A stretch of DNA of 6,111 nt from Syntrophorhabdus sp. (GCA_020724025.1 DYHU01000046.1:1-6111); one strand, 5' to 3'; positions 1 to 5,914 are shown, counted from the stretch's first letter. Notes: generated by a model from the letters alone, not told the origin. A program made the numbers and translations.

Positions 1-54
1 CCCGCATGATGGGTGGTGTGGGGAGGGACGGTTAAACGCCGTCCCTTACCCGAT
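1..54 (+). mobile_element. Probable 3' end of a bacterial group II intron (end of domain V plus domain VI), truncated by the window edge
   Basis: A GC-rich hairpin pairs 24-31 with 39-46 (8 bp, 7-nt loop). The stem continues below a two-base bulge (T47, A48) as GGG 21-23 with CCC 49-51. This is the shape of group II intron domain VI, with A48 in the place of the branch-point adenosine, 6 nt before a terminal AT at 53-54. Just upstream, GGGTGGTGTGGGGAGG (11-26) resembles the domain V 3' strand and linker of known bacterial introns (GGTGGTGTGAGAGG), and CCCGATT matches their usual CTACTCGATT-like ending. The intron would run on the plus strand, with its body and any reverse transcriptase left of base 1. 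The match to known introns is from memory, and the 5' half of domain V is not visible, so this remains inference. The alternative is a simple terminator-like hairpin downstream of the 61-426 gene, but it has no T tract. Confidence 0.5.
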
Positions 55-60
55 TAGCAT

Positions 61-426
61 TTAATTTATTCTTGCTGATACAACGATGACATGGTTTCGC
101 CCGTTAATATTTTCGATTTTCGAATCAACTATTTGCACGTTAACAACTGGATACAACTTATCTTTTTGCTTTATTAATAGTCTTAAGTCCTCTTCGAGGG
201 CTTTGCAATCTGCCTCATCGGCTTTGTTTATCTTTTGATATTGTTCAATGTATTGTTTGATTGCAGGTTCTCTCTTCAGAGGCGGCAAACAGGCAATATT
301 CCAAGCAGAACAAGCAGAACGGAGATAATTTTCTTTTTCTTCCGTGGTTTCTCCCATGTCGATGTAGCCTTCCGCAACTTTCAACACCATTGCCGATATT
401 TTTTGATTCCCAGATGATTTTCTCAT
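61..426 (-). CDS. Hypothetical protein, 121 residues, family not recognised
   Basis: A complete frame from ATG (424-426) to TAA (61-63) encodes a small, soluble, charged protein with no signal peptide or membrane segment. Residues 1-60 look helical and contain an AWNIACLPP segment (41-49). Residues 60-90 are rich in Lys, Glu and Asp and could form an amphipathic helix. The last 30 residues read as two beta strands around an ENINGRNH turn (105-112). I recall similar small proteins of unknown function in environmental proteobacteria, but I cannot name a domain. The ribosome binding site is weak (AAGATAAG about 7-15 nt upstream), so the start is plausible rather than proven. The gene appears monocistronic: it follows about 520 bp of AT-rich non-coding DNA and ends 6 nt from the putative group II intron end. 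No function is proposed. Confidence 0.7.
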   Translation of the reverse strand: MRKSSGNQKISAMVLKVAEGYIDMGETTEEKENYLRSACSAWNIACLPPLKREPAIKQYIEQYQKINKADEADCKALEEDLRLLIKQKDKLYPVVNVQIVDSKIENINGRNHVIVVSARIN

Positions 427-459
427 TTTGTTCTTATCTTCATTTCATGCTAACATTAT

Positions 460-488
460 TTTTTATGCTGCTTCTATATTTTCTTCAA
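460..488 (-). promoter_or_regulatory. Weak candidate sigma-70 promoter for the 121-residue protein
   Basis: Read on the minus strand, TTGAAG (488-483) and TAAAAA (465-460) are separated by 17 nt, each matching the sigma-70 consensus at 4 of 6 positions. The site lies about 35 nt upstream of the ATG at 426. AT-rich sequence produces such matches by chance, so this is only a candidate. Confidence 0.22.
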
Positions 489-711
489 GTCTCAGCCAGT
501 AAAGGTTCTCTTCTGCTCAAAAAGGTTCGAATTTCATGACTTTTTTCCAGAAAAGATCGTTTTAAACAATATTATATAGAATCGAGTTAATTTCAGAATG
601 AATTATTTATAGGGGTCGAGGCATATCCGCTTTGTTCATTTCCAGTTGTAATATACACCTTTTTCTAAAATTAGGGAACAGAAAGTTTCAGAAGGAAGTG
701 TTTATCCATTT

Positions 712-918
712 CTAATCATTGATTTTGAGATCCTTCTTGTTAAATTTCTCCATGTAATCCATGAAACCCTTTCTCAGCGGTTCAGGCATGTCCCTTTTCT
801 TAAGGCTGTCCATCTTAACATAATTAAGCGGCTCGGAGGGAATGGGTGAGGATCAAGCCTCAACAATGAACAACACTTTGTCAAAAGTGGAGATCAGACC
901 CTCATAAAGGACTTCAGG
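712..918 (-). pseudogene. Possible decayed coding fragment with an in-frame stop
   Basis: On the minus strand one frame reads 21 residues (918-856, beginning PEVLYEGLIS), a TGA (855-853), then 46 further residues to a TAG (714-712). The second part has protein-like composition. An ATG at 813 would give 33 residues ending EKFNKKDLKIND, but no ribosome binding site precedes it. Two adjacent protein-like stretches in one frame split by a stop suggest a gene remnant or a C-terminal piece of a lost gene. Further upstream the frame is closed by TAG (919-921) and TAA (925-927). I do not recognise the parent family, and chance is possible. Confidence 0.25.
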
Positions 919-948
919 CTACTTTTATCCAGAGACTGTCTTTCATCA

Positions 949-1365
949 TTAGGGCGATTTCCAACTTTCGCACAGCAGGTTAGGGATACGAGTAAAATGA
1001 TCCACATTTCCAGTGATTAAGGTTAGATGATGTACCATAGCAGTCGATGCTATCAGAATATCTGCATCACTGATAAGTAATCCTTTTTGATGAAGATGAG
1101 CATATATTTCGGAGGCTTGAATAACAATTTCATCGGTTACAGGATATAAATAGCTCCTGTTGCATTTGTCTTCAAAAATTGCCATCTGTCGGACAGCCTG
1201 CTTCGCCTTCAATCCACGCAGGATCTCATGGCGGGTGATGACGGAAAAGCGGAATCGACCATGTGTCTTCAGATACTCCCTGGCATGTTGTTCGATGGAA
1301 GCGTTTTTCCCTTTCATGATCTCTGACAAGGCATCCGTATCGAGCAGGGCAAGCGGCAGCAACAT
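949..1365 (-). CDS. vapC: PIN-domain ribonuclease toxin, VapC family
   Basis: The 138-residue protein has the length and layout of a VapC toxin, a Mg2+-dependent endoribonuclease that cleaves RNA when released from its antitoxin. The acidic residues expected of a PIN active site are visible: D9 in LLDTD near the N-terminus, E47 in RHEILRG, D100/D102 in ISDADILIA, and the C-terminal TGNVDHF motif (N120, D122) followed by IPNLL. No key residue is missing, so it is predicted to be active. Its ATG overlaps the antitoxin stop by one base (TGATG), which indicates translational coupling and a single operon. Family assignment is secure from the motifs; the RNA target cannot be read from the sequence. 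The stop is TAA at 949-951, and no clear terminator follows. Confidence 0.9.
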   Translation of the reverse strand: MLLPLALLDTDALSEIMKGKNASIEQHAREYLKTHGRFRFSVITRHEILRGLKAKQAVRQMAIFEDKCNRSYLYPVTDEIVIQASEIYAHLHQKGLLISDADILIASTAMVHHLTLITGNVDHFTRIPNLLCESWKSP

Positions 1366-1601
1366 CAGGTCTCCTGAGCCATGAAGTGACTGCGGTCGAG
1401 AGCCATGGATTCGATTTCACAGATGTCCGAATCAGAAAGGCCGGCATACACCTGGTGCCATGATTCCAATTCTTCATCCGGATTTTCCACGGGTGGCAAT
1501 TGAATCGTAATCGTGACCCTCTGGTGATCGGGCAGTTTAAGAGACTCAAGAGGCTTTAAGACTCCATCTTCGTAAATTGCTTCAAAAATATAATCCATCA
1601 C
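1365..1601 (-). CDS. DUF104 (AF2212-like) antitoxin partner of VapC
   Basis: This 78-residue protein begins with the pattern typical of DUF104 antitoxins: a short beta-strand start (YIFEAIYEDGVLKPLE, residues 4-19), then a LKLPDHQRVTITI strand (21-33), followed by an acidic C-terminal tail (PDEELESW and beyond). Such proteins are known partners of PIN-domain toxins. The N-terminal domain is thought to bind DNA and autoregulate, and the tail to wrap and inhibit the toxin. The gene directly precedes vapC and overlaps it by one base. A strong ribosome binding site (AGGAGG) serves either the GTG at 1601 (5 nt spacing) or the ATG at 1598 (8 nt); the ATG is equally plausible and gives 77 residues. 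DUF104 as antitoxin is family knowledge; autoregulation here is inferred. Confidence 0.85.
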   Translation of the reverse strand: MMDYIFEAIYEDGVLKPLESLKLPDHQRVTITIQLPPVENPDEELESWHQVYAGLSDSDICEIESMALDRSHFMAQET

Positions 1602-1633
1602 TCAAACCTCCTCTTGGGTCCGATTCTATCAGA

Positions 1634-1662
1634 TATATACCATTTATTCAGAAATATTCCAA
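1634..1662 (-). promoter_or_regulatory. Candidate promoter of the toxin-antitoxin operon
   Basis: On the minus strand TTGGAA (1662-1657) and TATATA (1639-1634) are 17 nt apart, about 30 nt upstream of the antitoxin start. A short palindrome, TATC-A-GATA (1627-1635), overlaps the -10 region and could be an antitoxin operator, but its 4-bp arms are too short to be compelling. Confidence 0.3.
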
Positions 1663-1695
1663 ATACAATCCGTCAAGGCAAACAGCCATGTAACA

Positions 1696-1836
1696 TCAAG
1701 CTTTCTGGATTTCCACCTCTAATCTTCGATATTTTGATCGTTCCCGATTTTGCGCATTAAGAAGAACTCCGGAGTCCCAGATTTTTGTGGTATCAGGATT
1801 CTGAAGATGAACATATCTTGCCACTTGTTTATCCAT
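1696..1836 (-). CDS. Possible small protein, 46 residues, overlapping the SCP2-like gene end
   Basis: An ATG at 1836 opens a frame to TGA (1696-1698). It overlaps the stop of the upstream SCP2-like gene by 8 bases (ATGGATAA), the arrangement of a translationally coupled gene. The predicted peptide begins MDKQVARYVHLQNPDTTKIW and is hydrophilic, with a basic segment NRERSKYRR (30-38) near the C-terminus and no membrane segment. The frame stays open for a further 22 codons upstream of the ATG, inside the SCP2-like gene, so it could instead be a remnant of a longer gene. The ribosome binding site is weak (AGGG immediately before the ATG). I do not recognise the family. Chance cannot be excluded for an open frame of this size. 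Confidence 0.35.
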   Translation of the reverse strand: MDKQVARYVHLQNPDTTKIWDSGVLLNAQNRERSKYRRLEVEIQKA

Positions 1837-2281
1837 GACCCTGTATGGATTCGTTGCGACCTCGCATGACGGAGAACAATTCCGTTAGTTTAACAAGGGT
1901 GAAAAAGTGGCGAAGCCACCCTTTGATGATGAGTTGTCTGGTGATGAGCTTTTTGAGAACCTTAAAACCATTTAGGTCAAAAAAGTAAGGAAGGCCAAAT
2001 TTGATCTTCAGGAGACATAAGTCGAGTATGGTTGCCGAATCCGTAATGATATGCAGATCGGGTTGAATAATGTGACCTTCTGAAATAGTAAGCCCCCCTT
2101 GTTTGAATTCCAGCCCGACGGTTATAGCAATGTCGCGGGCTTCTAAAAGCACTTTTGCCTTTAACGATTGGAAGAGTTTTATTTTCCCCGGGGCCTGATC
2201 CAGGTTCTGCCGGATGAGGTCGGAAAGCATAACGGCAAGGCCGATTTCACTTGCTTCTTTTAGGACCGTTATCTCTGCCAT
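1829..2281 (-). CDS. SCP2-like (sterol carrier protein 2-type) lipid-binding protein, divergent
   Basis: This 150-residue protein reads like the SCP2 fold, a small alpha/beta domain with a hydrophobic tunnel for lipids or acyl chains. Visible parts are an N-terminal helix with LSDLIRQNLDQAPGKI (19-34), a strand region KAKVLLEARDIAITVGLEF (41-59), then GGLTISEGH (62-70), PDLHIITDSATILDL (74-88), and a LITRQLIIKGWLRH segment (112-125) matching the SCP2 'gKLkIkGdl' position. There is no signal peptide. I place the start at the internal ATG (2281) because upstream codons as far as 2407 translate a C/G-rich palindromic repeat into typical spurious sequence. A modest GGAAG lies about 14 nt upstream. 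It may belong to the AOR operon, 156 nt after the dehydrogenase stop, or have its own transcript. Family assignment is moderately confident; the ligand is unknown. Confidence 0.65.
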   Translation of the reverse strand: MAEITVLKEASEIGLAVMLSDLIRQNLDQAPGKIKLFQSLKAKVLLEARDIAITVGLEFKQGGLTISEGHIIQPDLHIITDSATILDLCLLKIKFGLPYFFDLNGFKVLKKLITRQLIIKGWLRHFFTLVKLTELFSVMRGRNESIQGHG

Positions 2282-2323
2282 TTTCGTTAATGGTTCTTCC
2301 GGGTTTTTTGGTGGGTTACCTAC

Positions 2324-2388
2324 CCTTAACTTAAGGCTTAACCCCCCTTCATCCCCCCTTAATTTAAGGGGGGAATAGAGGGGGGTTA
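2324..2388. repeat. C/G-rich palindromic intergenic repeat
   Basis: The core is a perfect inverted repeat, CCCCCCTTAA (2353-2362), a 1-nt loop, and TTAAGGGGGG (2364-2373). It is enclosed by a second perfect pair, TAACCCCCC (2339-2347) and GGGGGGTTA (2380-2388), separated by short unpaired bulges. A related small palindrome, CCTTAA-C-TTAAGG (2324-2336), sits beside it. It lies between the alcohol dehydrogenase and the second SCP2-like gene. No T tract follows on either strand, so it is not a standard intrinsic terminator. I recall similar repeats, spuriously translated as 'SPLKLRGDEGG', scattered in deltaproteobacterial-type genomes; this is memory, not a search. It could shape or protect the operon mRNA. 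Confidence 0.75.
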
Positions 2389-2437
2389 CAAGAGAGGGGG
2401 GAAGCACCCATACAAAAGCCAGAAGAACCTCGTTAAC

Positions 2438-3622
2438 TCAAAACGCCTTCTGATATACCTTGAGAATCTCCTCAGGATCGAAGATCGGCTTCGGATTATA
2501 AACAATCGCCCCGTCCATCAGGGCGTCATTGGCGCACTGAACCAGCCCGGATTCTTCTACATTCACTTCTCTTAAAGTCTGTGGCATTCCTATGGTTTTC
2601 GTAAACTCCCATATGGCTATGGCGGCTTGTTCTGCAGCTTTCAAGGGTTCCATTCCTCTCACCTCTTTGCCCATGGCTTCAGCGATCCGGGAGTACTGAC
2701 CTGGACAGGCATCGAGGTTGTACAGGATGCAGTGCGGCAAGAGGATGCTATTGGCAATCCCGTGAGGCACGCCGAATCTTGCACCGATGCAATGGGCAAG
2801 GGCGTGGACCATTCCCACCTGGGCATTCGAAAAAGCGGCTCCTGCAATGGTGGCGGCAATGAGCATCTGACCTCTTGCGATGATGTCTCCCCCGTTTTGC
2901 ACGGCCATGGGAAGGAATTCCCTGATCAACCTTATTCCATGAAAGGCCATGGCATCTGCGATCGGTTCTCTCTGCATGGAGTGAATGGCCTCAACACAGT
3001 GGCACAGGGCATCCATTCCCGTAGCGGCCGTAAGGTTTTTGGGCAATCCAATTGTCATGTTCGGGTCGAGGATGGCTGTGTTCGGGATCAGGTAATTATC
3101 CGCAAACAACAACTTCCGCTTCTGTTCATGATCCTTTATCACGGCGGCGTAGGTGACCTCGCTTCCCGTTCCAGCCGTTGTTGGGATTACAATATGCGGA
3201 AGAATGGGGCCCCCAAGGATGTTGAGGCCGGCATAATCCTCCAGCCTCCCGCCTTTCGTCAAACAGATCGCCATCCCTTTTGCCGTATCGATGGCGCTTC
3301 CCCCTCCGACGCTGACCAGGATGTCCGCTCCCAGGGCTCTTCCATATTCCGAGCCGGCATTAACGATGTGCACCCCTGTATCAGGGGTTACGTCGGAAAA
3401 GATGCCCACACATCTAACTCCCAGGGCATTACGCACGATTTTGACGAGGTTGGTCTTGACGAGGTCCTGATCCGTCACGATCAGCGCCTTTGTCCCCTTT
3501 AATTCATCCACCTCCATTCCGACTTCTTTTGCAGTGCCGGGTCCGAAGAGGATCTTTGTCGGGAGCCTGAAAACAAAATTTAGCTTTTTAGAGTAGTCCA
3601 CGGGATGGTTTCCCTCTTGCAT
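2438..3622 (-). CDS. Iron-containing (group III) alcohol dehydrogenase
   Basis: The protein is an NAD(P)-dependent, Fe2+-type alcohol dehydrogenase that interconverts alcohols and aldehydes. Numbering from the GTG at 3664 (408 residues), visible motifs are LPTKILFGPG (34-43), the dinucleotide-binding GGGSAIDTAK (120-129), PTTAGTGSEVT (161-171), and the four metal ligands D218 and H222 (GMDALCHCVEA), H287 (VHALAHCIG) and H301 (GVPHGIANS), with the active-site His at 291. Spacing matches E. coli FucO-type enzymes, so it should be active. I prefer the ATG at 3622 (394 residues): it sits 4 nt after the stop of the SCP2 gene (TAAGGAAATG), whereas the GTG at 3664 overlaps that gene and has no ribosome binding site. 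A GTG at 3601, preceded by GAGGG, is also possible. Tight coupling to SCP2 and AOR suggests a hydrophobic alcohol or aldehyde substrate; this is inferred. Confidence 0.93.
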   Translation of the reverse strand: MQEGNHPVDYSKKLNFVFRLPTKILFGPGTAKEVGMEVDELKGTKALIVTDQDLVKTNLVKIVRNALGVRCVGIFSDVTPDTGVHIVNAGSEYGRALGADILVSVGGGSAIDTAKGMAICLTKGGRLEDYAGLNILGGPILPHIVIPTTAGTGSEVTYAAVIKDHEQKRKLLFADNYLIPNTAILDPNMTIGLPKNLTAATGMDALCHCVEAIHSMQREPIADAMAFHGIRLIREFLPMAVQNGGDIIARGQMLIAATIAGAAFSNAQVGMVHALAHCIGARFGVPHGIANSILLPHCILYNLDACPGQYSRIAEAMGKEVRGMEPLKAAEQAAIAIWEFTKTIGMPQTLREVNVEESGLVQCANDALMDGAIVYNPKPIFDPEEILKVYQKAF

Positions 3623-3626
3623 TTCC

Positions 3627-4049
3627 TTATTCGTCCACGAATTGGGTGTCAACCCTGGAGGCACATTCGACCAAATCTTGCGAGGCCTTCACGTACCGGA
3701 CGATGGTGGGCAGGTCGCCTTTTAATTTGAGTTTGCCCTGCATCATGCCCTGAACAGGGTCGAGCTCACCAAGGACAACCTGCTTCCATCTGGAATAGTC
3801 ACCGGAAATGACAAAAGGGGCCTTCAGGGCCTCCTCCAGGGGGACGAGTTTGATCTCGTCGCATACGCCTTTGTGAAGGCCTAACCAGATTCCCACATCA
3901 TTCTCGATGCCTACTGAAGGATTGGCCGTGACCACTAAGCAGACCGGCCCTGCTGTCCAGGTGGCTCCTGACTGCTTATAGTCATCGCTCGTATTAATCG
4001 CCTTCTGGTATTCCTTGATCCATTCCTCGCTCGGGAACTTGTATGCCAT
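3627..4049 (-). CDS. SCP2 sterol-binding domain protein
   Basis: This 140-residue protein is a stand-alone SCP2 domain, a cytosolic fold that binds lipids, fatty acids or other hydrophobic molecules in a tunnel. The diagnostic C-terminal part is clear: YSRWKQVVLGELDPVQG (85-101) followed by MMQGKLKLKGDLPTIVRYV (102-120). The N-terminal half (WIKEYQKAINTSDDYK, 10-25) has the helix typical of the prokaryotic family, and WTAGPVCLVVTAN (31-43) forms the first strand. There is no signal peptide. Its ribosome binding site (AGGAGGTG, 4 nt before the ATG) overlaps the AOR stop codon, and its own stop abuts the dehydrogenase start, so the three genes are almost certainly co-translated. Placement between AOR and alcohol dehydrogenase suggests it presents or sequesters a hydrophobic intermediate. 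That role is inferred; the domain is secure. Confidence 0.9.
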   Translation of the reverse strand: MAYKFPSEEWIKEYQKAINTSDDYKQSGATWTAGPVCLVVTANPSVGIENDVGIWLGLHKGVCDEIKLVPLEEALKAPFVISGDYSRWKQVVLGELDPVQGMMQGKLKLKGDLPTIVRYVKASQDLVECASRVDTQFVDE

Positions 4050-4060
4050 CTTGCACCTCC

Positions 4061-5914
4061 TCAGTAGAGTTTTGATATCAAATCGGCTAATCCAGCCGCC
4101 TCGAGGGTTTCCCTTTTCGGCCGGCCCATCTCATCGAGTCCACGCAATGCGTAATATTCTTTTAGCATGAGGTCCATGTCAGGGACATTCCCCTTTGGGG
4201 AGAGGGGCGTCAATAGCCTCTTCGGCAACCGATCATCCTCTTTCTTCATCCCGATGATGGAATTGATCGTCCTTTTGAGAAGATTGATTCGTTGACCGGA
4301 TTTTAACAATTCCTGAACATCAAAATCTTTGTACCCCGTCGTCACTCTCAACATGTCAGCAAAATCCATAGCGGAAAGACATCCCAGGACGAAAATACAG
4401 ATGCAGGCTGAATTGCAGGGGACCCCAAGATCCTCTGAAATCAGGTACATGTGTGCTTTTCCTTCGCTCCTGGGGCCTTTGTAGCTTGCCTTGAGCCCTG
4501 TCTCCGGATAGGCCGACATTCCCTGCTCGATATAGAGAGTCATATGTTGAAGGTGGCACGCTCCCCTTGTTGAAACTGCATAGGCCAGCCCCATGCCATG
4601 CCATCCCCGTGGGTCATGCATGGGCGCCTCAAGCCCCTTGACCTCAACCAGGAATTCATGCGCTCCTTTGCCGAGAAGCCTTGCGGCCTCCCTCGTCCCC
4701 TCAGATAGAATGGCGCCTATCCCTTTCCTTTCGGTGATCATCTCGATCAGCTTCAGAGCCGGATCGATGTCTCCCCATTTCAGTTCAAGACCATCAATGT
4801 CTCCTTTGGAGATGATTCCTTTTTCATAGCATTCATAGGCAAAGGCAACGGCCGCTCCCCCTGAGATGGTATCGAGGCCTGCCTTGTTGCAGAGCTCGTT
4901 TGCCTTGATGACGCCTGCAAGGTCCTTGTTCATGATCATCGTGCCAAAGGTGCAGCAAGTTTCATATTCGGGTCCGGGACCTTCTTCTGTCCTGTAGGGG
5001 CCGTCCGAGACTCTAACCACACGCTTGCATGCAATCGGACAGGCATAGCATGCATGAGCCTTCGTTAGATATTTCTCTGTAAGGGCAGGACCACCGAGGT
5101 TTGACGAAAGATCAAAGTCCTGTGGAGAGGTCCAGTTCTTTATGGGGACATCATTGGTCATCATCCCGAGGTCCATGCCGGCATCCGTCCCCAATTCCCT
5201 TAAGGCCTTGGCGGGTACGGCCTCGTTCACCTTCGCGATCAAGGTCCGCCTGAGTCCATTGTATTCATCAACGAGCGCCGGTTTACAAGCTCCGCTTCCT
5301 CGAACAACGATGGCCTTCAGTTTCTTTGAACCCATCAGGGCGCCCATTCCGGTTCTTCCCGAGAAATGTCCCTTATCATTTCCAATGCCGGCAAACTTCA
5401 CCAGGTTTTCTCCAGCCCTCCCAATGGCGAAAACCTTCGCCTGTTTTCCATCCATGTGTCTGGTTTTGAGGATGTCCGTTGCCTGGTAAATGTCCTTCCC
5501 CCAAAGGTCGGAGGCATCGAGGAGCTTGCACTGGGAATCCTCGATGAGAAGATAGCGGGGCTTCTCAGATACACCGTTGAATATTATCCCGTCCCAACCG
5601 GCCATTTTTAGCTCGGCCCCGAAGTTGCCGCCGCAGGCTGATTCGCCCCAGATACAGGTAAGTGGAGACTTCCCGCAGACCACGAACCTTGATGTGCCGG
5701 GCAAGGTGGTGCCGGTGATGGGCCCATTCATCACGATGAGCGGGTTTTCCGGAGAAAGAGGATCGGCCTTCATATTAAACCGATCAAGGAAGAGTTTCGC
5801 TGCGACCCCGCTTCCTCCGATAAACCGCCTTTTGTCGTCGCCGGGTACATCGGTTGCGTCCATTTGACAAGTAGACAAATCCACTACCAGGATTTTGTTC
5901 CAATAGCCTCCCAT
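4061..5914 (-). CDS. aor: Aldehyde ferredoxin oxidoreductase family protein (tungsten/molybdenum bis-pterin enzyme)
   Basis: A full-length 617-residue AOR-family enzyme. The family oxidises aldehydes to carboxylates with reduction of ferredoxin (reversible) at a tungsten bis-pyranopterin centre in the cytoplasm. Domain 1 shows GGYWNKILVVDLST (2-15), FIGGSGVAAKLF (31-42), GPITGTTLPGTSRF (64-77), GESACGGNFGAELKMAG (90-106) and FSGRTGMGALMGSKKLKAI (184-202), the pterin-binding region. The [4Fe-4S] ligands are C289, C292, C296 (CYACPIAC) and C500, the last in DLGVPC (495-500), which fits the family DxxGxC-type motif. GPEYETC (314-320) and HDPRGWHGMG (433-442) are typical active-site surroundings. 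No ExxH motif, the source of the dimer-interface metal ligands in Pyrococcus AOR, is present. The start is supported by GGAGG 6 nt upstream. It leads the operon with SCP2 and Fe-dehydrogenase; no electron-transfer subunit is adjacent. Substrate and metal choice are inferred. Confidence 0.93.
   Translation of the reverse strand: MGGYWNKILVVDLSTCQMDATDVPGDDKRRFIGGSGVAAKLFLDRFNMKADPLSPENPLIVMNGPITGTTLPGTSRFVVCGKSPLTCIWGESACGGNFGAELKMAGWDGIIFNGVSEKPRYLLIEDSQCKLLDASDLWGKDIYQATDILKTRHMDGKQAKVFAIGRAGENLVKFAGIGNDKGHFSGRTGMGALMGSKKLKAIVVRGSGACKPALVDEYNGLRRTLIAKVNEAVPAKALRELGTDAGMDLGMMTNDVPIKNWTSPQDFDLSSNLGGPALTEKYLTKAHACYACPIACKRVVRVSDGPYRTEEGPGPEYETCCTFGTMIMNKDLAGVIKANELCNKAGLDTISGGAAVAFAYECYEKGIISKGDIDGLELKWGDIDPALKLIEMITERKGIGAILSEGTREAARLLGKGAHEFLVEVKGLEAPMHDPRGWHGMGLAYAVSTRGACHLQHMTLYIEQGMSAYPETGLKASYKGPRSEGKAHMYLISEDLGVPCNSACICIFVLGCLSAMDFADMLRVTTGYKDFDVQELLKSGQRINLLKRTINSIIGMKKEDDRLPKRLLTPLSPKGNVPDMDLMLKEYYALRGLDEMGRPKRETLEAAGLADLISKLY

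Larger units (their letters stand above)
427..948. other. AT-rich intergenic stretch with no convincing intact gene
   Basis: This 522-bp gap separates the VapC toxin from the 121-residue protein. Bases 427-710 are clearly AT-rich, with runs of A and T, and show no ribosome binding site plus open frame on either strand that I would call a gene. A plus-strand open frame at 261-539 runs into it but has no supporting features. The right part (712-918) holds a possible decayed coding fragment on the minus strand, listed separately. I see no tRNA, CRISPR array or clear terminator here. Confidence 0.6.

Noticed and set aside
261..539. Plus-strand open frame of 92 codons
   Set aside because: Its translation is low-complexity Phe/Leu-rich from AT-rich DNA, it lies partly antisense to the 121-residue protein, and it has no ribosome binding site.
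1226..1549. Minus-strand 107-codon frame across the toxin-antitoxin genes
   Set aside because: It is an alternate frame of both genes with no domain; the VapC and DUF104 frames explain the sequence.
2339..2388. Intrinsic transcription terminator after the alcohol dehydrogenase
   Set aside because: The hairpin is strong, but no T tract follows it on either strand.
2282..2407. N-terminal extension of the second SCP2-like protein to 2407
   Set aside because: These codons translate the palindromic repeat (SPLKLRGDEGG type), which is typical spurious sequence; the domain begins after the ATG at 2281.
2627..3502. A 291-codon open frame on the plus strand
   Set aside because: It is antisense to the alcohol dehydrogenase, has no recognisable domain and an odd His/Ser/Gly-rich composition; it is a shadow of a GC-rich coding region.
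3623..3664. GTG start at 3664 for the alcohol dehydrogenase
   Set aside because: It would overlap the SCP2 gene by 38 bp without a ribosome binding site, and the added residues lie before the conserved family start.
4061..5914. BamB-type subunit of class II benzoyl-CoA reductase
   Set aside because: BamB is in the AOR family, but no BamC-like iron-sulfur subunit or other bam gene is adjacent; the neighbours are SCP2 and Fe-dehydrogenase.
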